A stretch of 12,614 nt of DNA from Lachnospiraceae bacterium (GTDB taxonomy: Bacteria > Bacillota > Clostridia > Lachnospirales > Lachnospiraceae). The notes beneath the pieces are model-generated. The model did not search any database and had not been told where the DNA came from. It worked only from the letters and a program-made list of their open reading frames with translations. Numbering within the stretch: the stretch's first letter is position 1; the number at the start of each line of letters is the position of its first letter. This document shows, piece by piece, positions 6,368 to 12,614 of the stretch. Made by a program: the position numbers and the translations under genes. The stretch covers positions 1 to 12,614 of the forward strand of contig JAGAAH010000162.1 in the NCBI GenBank assembly GCA_017615375.1, given 5' to 3'.

Positions 6368-7864
6368 TTATTCTTCATCGTCATCCGGTTCAGGATCAGG
6401 GTCCGGTTCCTGACGCTTCTTAATAGCCTCGTCACTCCAGTATCCTGCCGCGTTCTTAATCTTTTCTATATCACCGGTCGCAATCGCTTCTTTTATGGCC
6501 TTAACCGCTTCCGGATAAGATGACGATATACCGATTTCGTATATTGCAGATGACGGATTGTAAGTACTTCTGTTAAATACATCTCTGCTTACAAGCTTTC
6601 CGTTAACTGTTATAACCTTATAAAGTACGCACTTAAATCCTGCATGCTCACCCTGAAGCTTATTAACATAACCTATAGGCTGATCAACCATTTTGAATAC
6701 AGGGTCCGGATGCTCTTCGGATTCAATCTCCGTCTCGAAGCTTATCTTTCTGTTCGGATCTCTTGTTTCCTCACCATAAATTACGAAATAACACTGTTTA
6801 TTTCTGGTATAGCCCTGAATGTAAATCGGGGCATCGGTATTGTTTCTAAACTTAAAGTCCTTATAATCACCTGCAATGGCTGCATCCTGTGATGGCTGTA
6901 CATATGTAACTATCATTGAATGCGGTGAACGCTGAACAACTTCCAATTCAGCTCTTATAACTGCATTGTACAAAGTTGAAGAAACCTGGCATACACCACC
7001 ACCCACGGACTCTACTACAGTACCGTTCTCATAAGCACCTGCAAGCTCGTAACCGTTATCTTCGCTAATCGGAGAGATTGTATCATGTACCGAGAAAACT
7101 TCTCCCGGATATACAATTGAACCATTAATCAAAGATGTCGCATTTGCAACGTTTGCGCATCTTCCTGCTGCAGATGAAGAATAATCCGTATGGAAAGACG
7201 CAAGTTGATCCTTGATTCTTCCAAGTTCTTCTCTTGTTCCTCTTGGCTCGTCAATCTCGCTTATAAGCGCAATTTCGGAAAGCGGCTCGGAAATACCTTC
7301 CTCAAAAATTCTTGTAACTTCAGTAATCGAATCTTCTATTACAAGCGCAACGCCTGCCTGTCCTTCAACAAATGTGAAATCGGTTCCGTCAAATGTAAGT
7401 CCGTTATCTACCGCTTCAACATTGAATTTCTTTTCCTTTTCGGTAAAGAATTCGCGTAAAAGCTCCTCATCCACATCAAACGATAACTTAAATTCGATTG
7501 AACTTTGCTTTAAATCTTTCTGATCCTTATATCTCTTAATCAAGTTGCCGCATCTTCCAAGCTCCAATGCTTCTTCGGCAACATCCTTATTAGCCCACTT
7601 AAGACCGATAACTTCAGGCATAACATCAACTGTCTTGCCCTCACAATTCAATGTAATCGGAGTCGACAAAATCGTATCGGCAAGTGCTTTGGCTACATCC
7701 TCTGCCTCAAGCAATGTCATTCCGCTTACATCAGTCTTTCCGATAAATACTCCTTCGTATATCGTAACGTTATCCGCAGCATGAGTTCTTAATACAGAAG
7801 TTCCCGCAAATACCGCTGCGACTGCAATCATTAATCCCAATATACATCTTAATTTCTTACTCAT
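6368..7864 (-). CDS. VanW family exported protein, with peptidoglycan-binding-like and G5-like regions
   Basis: Predicted cell-envelope protein of 498 residues. An N-terminal signal (positively charged MSKKLR, hydrophobic residues 7-24, possible cleavage after THA at 29) is followed by a region of about 35-200 like the peptidoglycan-binding PG_binding_4 domain common ahead of VanW. The VanW domain is at about 224-355, with FHTDYSSSAAGRCANV and the invariant-looking GGGVCQVSSTLYNA (288-301). A G5-like segment follows (about 405-445), and the tail is very acidic (485-498, PDPDPEPDDDEE). VanW was named from vancomycin-resistance clusters, but the family is widespread and its biochemical role is unsettled; no other van gene is here, so this is not evidence of resistance. 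It starts the operon with the AIR-synthase-like gene and trmL. The ribosome site (AGG, about 7873) is weak. Confidence 0.88.
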   Translation of the reverse strand: MSKKLRCILGLMIAVAAVFAGTSVLRTHAADNVTIYEGVFIGKTDVSGMTLLEAEDVAKALADTILSTPITLNCEGKTVDVMPEVIGLKWANKDVAEEALELGRCGNLIKRYKDQKDLKQSSIEFKLSFDVDEELLREFFTEKEKKFNVEAVDNGLTFDGTDFTFVEGQAGVALVIEDSITEVTRIFEEGISEPLSEIALISEIDEPRGTREELGRIKDQLASFHTDYSSSAAGRCANVANATSLINGSIVYPGEVFSVHDTISPISEDNGYELAGAYENGTVVESVGGGVCQVSSTLYNAVIRAELEVVQRSPHSMIVTYVQPSQDAAIAGDYKDFKFRNNTDAPIYIQGYTRNKQCYFVIYGEETRDPNRKISFETEIESEEHPDPVFKMVDQPIGYVNKLQGEHAGFKCVLYKVITVNGKLVSRDVFNRSTYNPSSAIYEIGISSSYPEAVKAIKEAIATGDIEKIKNAAGYWSDEAIKKRQEPDPDPEPDDDEE

Positions 7865-7884
7865 TTTATAACCTGCTTTCTATA

Positions 7885-7913
7885 ATTAAAATACATTGAC
7901 AGTATTATTTAAA
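7885..7913 (-). promoter_or_regulatory. Possible promoter of the VanW-AIRS-trmL operon
   Basis: On the minus strand TTTAAA (7913-7908, four of six matches to TTGACA) lies 17 bp from TTTAAT (7890-7885, five of six matches to TATAAT). The predicted start near 7878 leaves about 14 nt before the ATG at 7864. The region is very A/T-rich, so chance matches are easy. It physically overlaps the plus-strand promoter at 7896-7924. Confidence 0.35.
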
Positions 7914-7924
7914 ACATTTACATT
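7896..7924 (+). promoter_or_regulatory. Possible promoter of the plus-strand membrane protein gene
   Basis: A perfect TTGACA (7896-7901) lies 17 bp before TACATT (7919-7924, four of six matches to TATAAT). A perfect TATAAT (7924-7929) also follows, but its 22-bp spacing is too long for standard use. Transcription would start around 7931-7936 and run into the small ORF at 7939 and the 204-residue protein at 8064. The -35 box sits inside the spacer of the opposing promoter, so the two polymerases would compete. Confidence 0.45.
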
Positions 7925-7938
7925 ATAATTAAACAATC

Positions 7939-8106
7939 ATGGATAAAAGAAGTGGCAATATCATTGAGATTACCAATACTATTACTATTATCATTGCGAT
8001 TGTCTGTCTTTTCTTATTGTTCATGATTTACCTCTCAAAATTTATATTAAGGAAGTTATTAATATGCCACATTTACCTAATCTTATTCTTCCATACATTC
8101 TTATAA
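7939..8106 (+). CDS. Possible small membrane protein, 55 residues
   Basis: An ATG-started frame of 55 codons begins MDKRSGNIIEITNT and continues into a hydrophobic stretch (about residues 15-31), then a basic patch (SKFILRKLL) and a second hydrophobic tail. This polar-then-hydrophobic order would suit a single-pass or small anchored peptide. Against it: no ribosome site is visible in front, the predicted transcript would start only a few bases before the ATG, A/T-rich DNA often gives hydrophobic frames by chance, and its end overlaps the better-supported gene at 8064 by 43 bp. I list it as a candidate only. Confidence 0.25.
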   Translation: MDKRSGNIIEITNTITIIIAIVCLFLLFMIYLSKFILRKLLICHIYLILFFHTFL

Positions 8107-8678
8107 TATTTGGTATCATCGGTCTTCTTCGTGCCAAATCCACTTTAGCGGATAAGAAAAAACGCGACGATTTCTTCAAGAAAGAATCCGAAGCCAACTC
8201 CGTAAAAAAGCGCGACATTTCTATGCTTCCTTACATTAAAATCGACGAATCCTTACTTTCCGTAAAAAGCGATAACCCTGAAATTCAGGCGCTTTTATCC
8301 GAATTAACGAACCTTAAGGATAAAAAAATCCTTAATCTTACCGGCATCAGCAATACCGACTTAAAACTTAAGTACGGCGCTGCCAATATTACCGAGTTAA
8401 CCGAGTGCGACGATAACTTTGCATTGCTTTGCAAGATTCTTAACTTGCTCGGCAAGGCATATTACGATAACGGCGATATAGCTATGTCCAAGAAGTTTCT
8501 TGAATATGCCGTAGGTATCCGCACCGATATCACGGACACTTTCGTGACTCTTGCCACCATCTACCGTGATAATAACGAGAGTAATCGTATCGACGATTTA
8601 ATCAACATCGCCGGCACATTAAATTCTCTCTCCAAACAAACTATTATACTAAAGCTTAATGATTTAGTCCATATATAA
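8064..8678 (+). CDS. Membrane-anchored TPR-like protein of unknown function
   Basis: I do not recognise this 204-residue protein. It begins with a hydrophobic segment (about residues 5-23, LPNLILPYILIIFGIIGLL) that looks like an uncleaved N-terminal anchor. A highly charged linker follows (about 24-50, rich in Lys, Asp and Glu), then a soluble part. Residues about 120-185, with NLLGKAYYDNGDIAMSKKF and ATIYRDNNESNRIDDLI, have the spacing of tetratricopeptide-like helical pairs, suggesting protein-protein contacts. An AAGGAAG site (about 8048-8054) lies at good distance from the ATG. It is the only confident plus-strand gene in the window, divergent from the VanW operon and convergent with nth, whose stop codon lies 12 bp away. 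Base composition resembles its neighbours, so there is no clear sign of recent transfer. Confidence 0.8.
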   Translation: MPHLPNLILPYILIIFGIIGLLRAKSTLADKKKRDDFFKKESEANSVKKRDISMLPYIKIDESLLSVKSDNPEIQALLSELTNLKDKKILNLTGISNTDLKLKYGAANITELTECDDNFALLCKILNLLGKAYYDNGDIAMSKKFLEYAVGIRTDITDTFVTLATIYRDNNESNRIDDLINIAGTLNSLSKQTIILKLNDLVHI

Positions 8679-8699
8679 TTGGTTACAATTTTATTTTTT
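8677..8699 (+). terminator. Weak hairpin with T-run after the TPR-like gene
   Basis: AATTG (8677-8681) pairs with CAATT (8686-8690) around a GTTA loop and is followed by TTATTTTTTA. The stem is short and A/T-rich and overlaps the stop codon, so it would be a weak plus-strand terminator. The opposing gene nth ends in the same spot, and no clear minus-strand terminator is seen there. Confidence 0.3.
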
Positions 8700-9323
8700 A
8701 TATGACGGACAAATGTCACCAAGATAACAATTCTCGCAATCCGGATTCTTGGCCGTACATATTGTTCTTCCAAGCGCTATAACATGGATATTATATAGTA
8801 TCCATGCTTCCTTCGGAAGTAATTTCATAAGGTCGAATTCTATGGCAGTCGGATCATCACTTGCCGTGAAACCCCACTTCTTGGATATTCTCTTAACATG
8901 TGTATCCACAACTATCGACTCTATATCATATATATTGCCGCGAATAACATTCGCGGTTTTTCTGCCTACTCCCGGAAGCTTGAGTAAAAGCTCCAAATCA
9001 GAAGGCACCTCTCCGCCGTATTCTTCACAAAGCATCTTGGCACAGGCAATAATATTCACTGCCTTATTATGATAGAATCCCGTCGAATGTATATCTTCTT
9101 CAAGCTCTTTTAAATCGGCATCCGCAAAGCTTTGCAATGTCGGATACTTCTTAAAAAGCGTCTCCGTCACCATGTTGACGCGCTTATCGGTGCACTGTGC
9201 CGACATAATAACCGCAATAAGCAACTGCCATGCATTATCATGGTTTAAGTACACGGTCTTGTCCGTACCGTACTTTTCATTCATTCGTTCAATTATTATT
9301 GCGACTCTTTCTTTCTTAGTCAT
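8691..9323 (-). CDS. nth: Endonuclease III
   Basis: Bifunctional DNA glycosylase/AP lyase of base excision repair, removing oxidised pyrimidines such as thymine glycol. The 210-residue product is full length. The helix-hairpin-helix LPGVGRKTANVI is at residues 116-127 with catalytic Lys122, followed by VVDTHVKR with catalytic Asp140. A C-terminal [4Fe-4S] site Cys189-X6-Cys196-X2-Cys199-X5-Cys205 is complete. The early segment LLIAVIMSAQCTDKRVN (34-50) is also diagnostic. The ATG (9321-9323) lies 8 bp behind the stop of the hydroxy-acid oxidase gene, with AGGG as ribosome site, so the two are cotranscribed. Its iron-sulphur cluster is expected in an organism with anaerobic metabolism. Confidence 0.97.
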   Translation of the reverse strand: MTKKERVAIIIERMNEKYGTDKTVYLNHDNAWQLLIAVIMSAQCTDKRVNMVTETLFKKYPTLQSFADADLKELEEDIHSTGFYHNKAVNIIACAKMLCEEYGGEVPSDLELLLKLPGVGRKTANVIRGNIYDIESIVVDTHVKRISKKWGFTASDDPTAIEFDLMKLLPKEAWILYNIHVIALGRTICTAKNPDCENCYLGDICPSYKK

Positions 9324-9331
9324 CTTAAACC

Positions 9332-10351
9332 CTATAATCCGAATATCATATCACGCTTAATGTCGTAAAGACTGCCTGCTCCGCACATAAGCATTGTATC
9401 GGCAAGTTCTCCCTTAAGCTTATCCACGTATACCTTAACTCCGGCATCTTCTGCGCCGTATACCATATTTACAAACGGTCTTGCGATTATAACTGCATCC
9501 GCACCGATTGCAAGCGCCTTAAATACGTCTGCTCCGGTTCTTATACCACCGTCAACGAATACTTTCATCTTAAGGCCGACAACGTCTTTAATCTCTTTTA
9601 AAACCTCGGCCGTAGACGGTGTCTCGCCCAAGACTCTTCCGCCGTGATTCGACACAACTATTGCGGCTGCGCCCGCATCCATCGCCTTACAAGCGGCCTT
9701 AGGTGTCATGATTCCCTTAACTATAAAAGGCTTGTCAAAAAGCGCGATAATCTCTTTTAATTCAGAAACCGACTTTGCTCCCGCAGGCGGATTCATATTC
9801 TTAAGGAATGGCAAACCTGCGGCATCAACATCCATTGCAACCGCAAACGCATCCGATGCATTAACAAGCGCTGCCTTTTCCTTAATTGTATCGATATTCC
9901 ATGGTTTAATCGTAGGTATACCTATGCCGCCCGCGCTTTTAATCGCCGCGGTTGCACCCTGCATAACCAAAGGATCCGTTCCGTCACCGGTAAACGCAGC
10001 AATTCCGGCATCCTTGCAGGCTCTTACCAGAATATCGTTATATGTTCTGTCATCATATCTGTCACCGTAATGCATGGCCACTGCACCTACAGGGCCTGCA
10101 AATACGGGAAGTTCAAACTTTTTATCAAAAATCGTAAATTGAGTATCGGCAGACTTAACATCCGTCAGCGTATCCATATTAAGGCGAAGTTCCTGCCACT
10201 TATCATAGTTTCTTATCGCAACGTCACCCACGCCCTTTGCTCCCGGACCCGGAATCGTATTCTTACAAGCTCTTCCGTCGCAGATTACGCAGCTTTTACA
10301 TAATGCACCCATATTGTTACGTGCGTTGTCCAGTACTTCCTTATAAGTCAT
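9332..10351 (-). CDS. FMN-dependent alpha-hydroxy-acid oxidase-like protein with N-terminal cysteine cluster
   Basis: Member of the FMN-binding TIM-barrel family that includes glycolate oxidase, lactate oxidase and LldD. In the 339-residue product, PVFAGPVGA (82-90) forms the first flavin-binding strand region, VKG (211-213) supplies the flavin-contacting lysine, VSNHGGR (233-239) holds the expected catalytic His236 and substrate-binding Arg239, and DGGIRTGADVFKALAIGAD (267-285) binds the FMN phosphate. Before the barrel, Cys18-X2-Cys21-X2-Cys24-DGRA-Cys29 forms a cluster absent from classical oxidases but, as I recall, usual in clostridial homologues. A metal or iron-sulphur site is possible. 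Substrate is unknown; in an anaerobe the electron acceptor is unlikely to be oxygen. GGAGG (10361-10365) precedes the ATG. ribU ends 41 bp before it and nth follows after 8 bp. Confidence 0.85.
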   Translation of the reverse strand: MTYKEVLDNARNNMGALCKSCVICDGRACKNTIPGPGAKGVGDVAIRNYDKWQELRLNMDTLTDVKSADTQFTIFDKKFELPVFAGPVGAVAMHYGDRYDDRTYNDILVRACKDAGIAAFTGDGTDPLVMQGATAAIKSAGGIGIPTIKPWNIDTIKEKAALVNASDAFAVAMDVDAAGLPFLKNMNPPAGAKSVSELKEIIALFDKPFIVKGIMTPKAACKAMDAGAAAIVVSNHGGRVLGETPSTAEVLKEIKDVVGLKMKVFVDGGIRTGADVFKALAIGADAVIIARPFVNMVYGAEDAGVKVYVDKLKGELADTMLMCGAGSLYDIKRDMIFGL

Positions 10352-10392
10352 ATTGCCAATCCTCCGATTAAATTTGTGTTATGTTATAGCTT

Positions 10393-11007
10393 TTATTCGC
10401 GATTCTTTCCCTTGATAAGCGGAGAAAGAGGCTTATAAATAAGCATTGTAATTATAGTTACGATTATGCCCTTGCCAATGGTAAACGGAAGGTTAAATAC
10501 AAGCAAACATGAAAAGATGCTGTTAACCATCGGTAAAATCGCCTTATATGCGGCAATGATTGCATCCTTTGACATAAAATTATAATAGAAAGGATATACA
10601 ACGAAGTAGTTAATCGGGAGTGATATCAATCCTGCGATACAGCAGCCTATCATTGCTCCGAAAAACGCATTGCGCTTGGTCTTACGCATCTTATAGATTA
10701 TTCCCGCAGGAATTACATACGAAATACCGATAATAAAGTTTGCAAGTTCACCGACCCCTCCGGTATGTGTCAACGGTAAGTGAAGCAAGTTCTTGATAAA
10801 ACATATAAGTGCGCCACATACAGGTCCGAATGCAAAGCTTCCGATAAATGCCGGCATATCCGATATGTCGAATTTAAGGAATGAAGGCATAATCGGTATC
10901 GACGTCTCCACATACATGAGCAAAAATGCGATTACCGCAAGCATCGGCGTAATCGTAATCATGTGTACATCAATTCTTTTCTTCTTGGTTTCTGTCTGTT
11001 TTCTCAT
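10393..11007 (-). CDS. ribU: Riboflavin ECF transporter S-component RibU
   Basis: Integral membrane substrate-binding subunit that captures riboflavin and works with the EcfA1/EcfA2/EcfT module. The 204-residue product starts with a basic cytoplasmic end (MRKQTETKKKR), followed by about six hydrophobic helices (roughly 16-34, 53-73, 87-104, 112-132, 155-172 and 176-192). The segment KFDISDMPAFIGSFAFGPVC (45-64), including the loop that contacts flavin in RibU, and NLLHLPLT (73-80) are family hallmarks. ATG 11005-11007 is preceded by AGGAGAG. The upstream FMN riboswitch with its terminator independently supports the riboflavin role. No terminator or clear promoter is visible in the 41 bp after it, so the hydroxy-acid oxidase gene and nth are probably in the same transcript. 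Confidence 0.95.
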   Translation of the reverse strand: MRKQTETKKKRIDVHMITITPMLAVIAFLLMYVETSIPIMPSFLKFDISDMPAFIGSFAFGPVCGALICFIKNLLHLPLTHTGGVGELANFIIGISYVIPAGIIYKMRKTKRNAFFGAMIGCCIAGLISLPINYFVVYPFYYNFMSKDAIIAAYKAILPMVNSIFSCLLVFNLPFTIGKGIIVTIITMLIYKPLSPLIKGKNRE

Positions 11008-11051
11008 TTCATTTCTCTCCTAAAAACGTTATTGCCAGCATGTATGGGATT

Positions 11052-11084
11052 AAAAAAGCCCTCGAAAGATAATCTTCCGAGGGC
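11052..11084 (-). terminator. Regulated intrinsic terminator of the FMN riboswitch
   Basis: On the minus strand GCCCTCGGAAGA pairs with TCTTTCGAGGGC (12 pairs including one G-U) around a very small loop, followed by six T residues (11057-11052). It lies between the riboswitch aptamer and ribU, about 45 bases before the ATG. This is the expression platform: with FMN bound, transcription should end here; without FMN it should read into ribU. I could not define the competing antiterminator helix by eye. Confidence 0.9.
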
Positions 11085-11100
11085 ACCTTATATTATATGT

Positions 11101-11230
11101 AACCATCTTTTCCCATCCGGACTATACCGTCGGTTGCGGAATTACACCGCATCGGCTCTGACTACTGGTTTCATCAGAGTTCGTGGACTGTCACCACCGG
11201 TCAGGAATCACACCTGCCCCAAAGATTACG
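11101..11230 (-). ncRNA. FMN riboswitch (RFN element)
   Basis: The minus strand carries the classic aptamer blocks in order. GGGGCAGG with CCTGACCGG comes first, then GGTGGT, then AGTCCACGA. A variable stem CTCTGA/TCAGAG follows, then GCGG/CCGC with ACCGACGGT, and finally AGTCCGGATGGG. The closing P1 helix ATCTTT (about 11226-11221) pairs with AAAGAT (about 11109-11104). The element binds FMN directly and senses riboflavin status. It is followed by an intrinsic terminator, so control is by transcription termination. It sits ahead of ribU and probably governs ribU, the flavoenzyme gene and nth together. Confidence 0.96.
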
Positions 11231-11236
11231 TGAATT

Positions 11237-11264
11237 ATTGTAGCATAAAAGCACGTAAAGTTAA
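11237..11264 (-). promoter_or_regulatory. Promoter of the FMN riboswitch-ribU transcript
   Basis: An extended -10 element, TGCTACAAT, has its -10 hexamer at 11242-11237 and lies 16 bp from a TTAACT -35-like box (11264-11259, four of six matches). The predicted start near 11230 coincides with the first bases of the riboswitch P1 stem, which supports the choice. It begins directly after the EAL gene. Confidence 0.55.
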
Positions 11265-11280
11265 AGAGCTTTTTCCGTAA

Positions 11281-12614
11281 TTATCTATCAATATACTCCA
11301 AAAACTGCGCTGCCGGAATAGGGCGTGAATAGTAAAATCCCTGATGCAAATAGCAGTGAAGTTCGCGAAGAAGTTCGGCCATATCCTTATCTTCAATTCC
11401 TTCCGTTACGATCTCAAGTCCCATATCGAAAAGCATCTCTATGGTGTGCTTTAAAGCCATCATAGCCTGGCGATTCTTCATAGCTTTCCATAGCATGTTT
11501 TTATCAATCTTAACTACCGTAAACGGGTAATCTATTATGGTTGAGACATTGGAGAATCCGGTACCGTAATCATCAACGGAGAAGTTAACTCCCTTTGACA
11601 TAAGCTTCTCCATGTTGCGGCGTAAATTCTCTTCGGATGCTATTGCGGCAGTCTCCGTAATTTCAAGATTAAACATCTTATAAGGAACTTTATAAGCATC
11701 CATTACGTCGATAATCTTATTGGATAAATCCTCCTGCATACACTGAACCGCAGAAAGGTTGATATCGATCTTATCAAGGCCTTTTTCCCACAACTTGTTC
11801 TCTGATACAAACCTGCACACTTCGTTAAGTACGATGGAATCGATATCTACTATAAGACCGTTTCTCTCGGCTATAGGTATGAATTCGTCCGGACTTATGA
11901 ATCCCATCTCTTCATCGACCAATCTTACCAAAGCCTCTGCTCTGGTTGCCCTGCCCTCGTTAACATTAAAAATCGGCTGGTAATATACGATAAACTTCTT
12001 TTCTTTTACGGCATTCTTTAATACCTGCGCTATCTGAGTCTCACGATGTCCTTGCTCTAAAATATTGGCATCCGCATAAACAATCGGCTTATGTGTTACG
12101 CTTTCCGATTCTCTTAAAGCATAGCTCATCATTTCAATCGCATCATCCAGACAAGCTGCTTTATCCGGATATGAAACCATACACATATATACGTCAAATG
12201 TAAGCGGTATTCTGTCGACTTCGAAACTGCGACGGAATCTGTCGATTATCTGCTCGCGTATTTTCGCCCATTCTTCATCCGTATAATCTGCCATTATACA
12301 TAATATATCATCATCAAGATAATAGAATTTACGGCGATTCACGATTTGAATCATGTAATCTATTACAACCTTCAGCGCTTCTCTTCCCGCATTAATTCCC
12401 ATTAAATCATTAACGGACTTAATTCCGGCAACTTTAAAGAAAAGCATCTTAAAGCCCCTGTTCTTGGCCACTTCATACTGAAAGGCCTCACGGAAAGCTT
12501 TGGTATTATATATATCAAATTCCTTATTTTTATAATCCTGAGGGTTCTCTATCGAGAATATAATAAGCTGACACGCAATTGCTTCGACGAACTGCATAAG
12601 AAGTATATTGGGTA
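11281..12614 (-). CDS. c-di-GMP phosphodiesterase with degenerate GGDEF and intact EAL domain (5' end missing)
   Basis: Predicted c-di-GMP hydrolase. The frame is open to the window edge (five codons beyond the ATG at 12597, which has no ribosome site), so the start lies outside; residues here are counted from that Met. The first about 20 residues look like the end of a sensor or membrane region. A GGDEF-like domain spans about 28-180, but the active-site loop reads FYYLDDD (91-97), so cyclase activity is not expected. The EAL domain (about 190-438) keeps its catalytic residues: EAL with Glu221, Asn280 in NLS, Glu312/Glu314 in LEITET, Asp342-Asp343 in DDYGTGFS, Lys363 and Asp365 in KID, Glu399 in EGIE, and Gln419 before GFYYSRP. 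The degenerate GGDEF may act as a regulatory GTP-binding or dimer module. The gene ends just before the riboswitch promoter, and I see only a weak A/T-rich hairpin (11245-11277) as a possible terminator. Confidence 0.9.
   Translation of the reverse strand, partial: PNILLMQFVEAIACQLIIFSIENPQDYKNKEFDIYNTKAFREAFQYEVAKNRGFKMLFFKVAGIKSVNDLMGINAGREALKVVIDYMIQIVNRRKFYYLDDDILCIMADYTDEEWAKIREQIIDRFRRSFEVDRIPLTFDVYMCMVSYPDKAACLDDAIEMMSYALRESESVTHKPIVYADANILEQGHRETQIAQVLKNAVKEKKFIVYYQPIFNVNEGRATRAEALVRLVDEEMGFISPDEFIPIAERNGLIVDIDSIVLNEVCRFVSENKLWEKGLDKIDINLSAVQCMQEDLSNKIIDVMDAYKVPYKMFNLEITETAAIASEENLRRNMEKLMSKGVNFSVDDYGTGFSNVSTIIDYPFTVVKIDKNMLWKAMKNRQAMMALKHTIEMLFDMGLEIVTEGIEDKDMAELLRELHCYLHQGFYYSRPIPAAQFLEYIDR

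Noticed and set aside
6368..7864. VanW gene as part of a vancomycin-resistance cluster
   Set aside because: No vanHAX, vanRS or other van genes are present; VanW domains are common in envelope proteins of Firmicutes without resistance.
11245..11277. AAAAGC/GCTTTT pairing after the EAL gene as a terminator
   Set aside because: Only six A/T-rich pairs with a long loop and no proper T-run, and it overlaps the riboswitch promoter; too weak to list.

Overview
The window looks like a chromosomal piece of a low-to-moderate GC anaerobic Firmicute, most likely a Lachnospiraceae member (Clostridia). The reasons are the conserved block ecfA1-ecfA2-ecfT-truA-rplM-rpsI, a VanW-family exported protein, an FMN-riboswitch-controlled ribU, a clostridial-type cysteine-rich hydroxy-acid oxidase and a GGDEF/EAL signalling protein. 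This assignment rests on gene content and protein style; no search was run. All genes but one or two run on the minus strand, so transcription reads from high to low coordinates.

Layout from right to left, in the direction of transcription. (1) 12614-11281: 3' part of a membrane-type c-di-GMP protein with a degenerate GGDEF domain and an intact EAL domain, cut by the window edge. (2) 11264-8691: promoter, FMN riboswitch and intrinsic terminator, then ribU (riboflavin ECF S-component), an FMN-dependent alpha-hydroxy-acid oxidase-like protein and nth (endonuclease III). I see no terminator between these genes, so the riboswitch may control all three. (3) 7939-8678, plus strand: a membrane-anchored TPR-like protein of unknown function, possibly preceded by a tiny membrane ORF; it shares a compact divergent promoter region with the next operon. 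(4) 7864-4858: a VanW-family exported protein, an AIR-synthase/HypE-like protein without the HypE C-terminal cysteine, and trmL, overlapping by ATGA. (5) 4857-4493: a long, nearly gene-free palindrome that fills the gap between trmL and ecfA1. (6) 4458-1213: ecfA1, ecfA2, ecfT and truA, tightly packed or overlapping. (7) 1215-1136: an 80-bp GGGACGG-type inverted repeat whose end supplies the truA stop codon. (8) 1110-8: a consensus promoter, a roughly 160-nt leader, rplM, rpsI and a strong terminator.

Functional links: ribU together with EcfA1/EcfA2/EcfT makes up a complete group II ECF transporter for riboflavin, and the shared EcfAAT module would serve other S-components encoded elsewhere. 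The riboflavin taken up becomes FMN, which is both the ligand of the riboswitch and the cofactor of the oxidase encoded behind ribU. The rest is translation (L13, S9), tRNA modification (TruA, TrmL) and DNA repair (Nth).

The least ordinary signal is the 365-bp imperfect palindrome at 4493-4857. Both arms can be aligned over almost their entire length about one centre near 4675, with perfect 15-16 bp blocks, and each arm also folds on itself. It begins at the base next to the trmL stop codon. It does not match any RNA or mobile element family I know.
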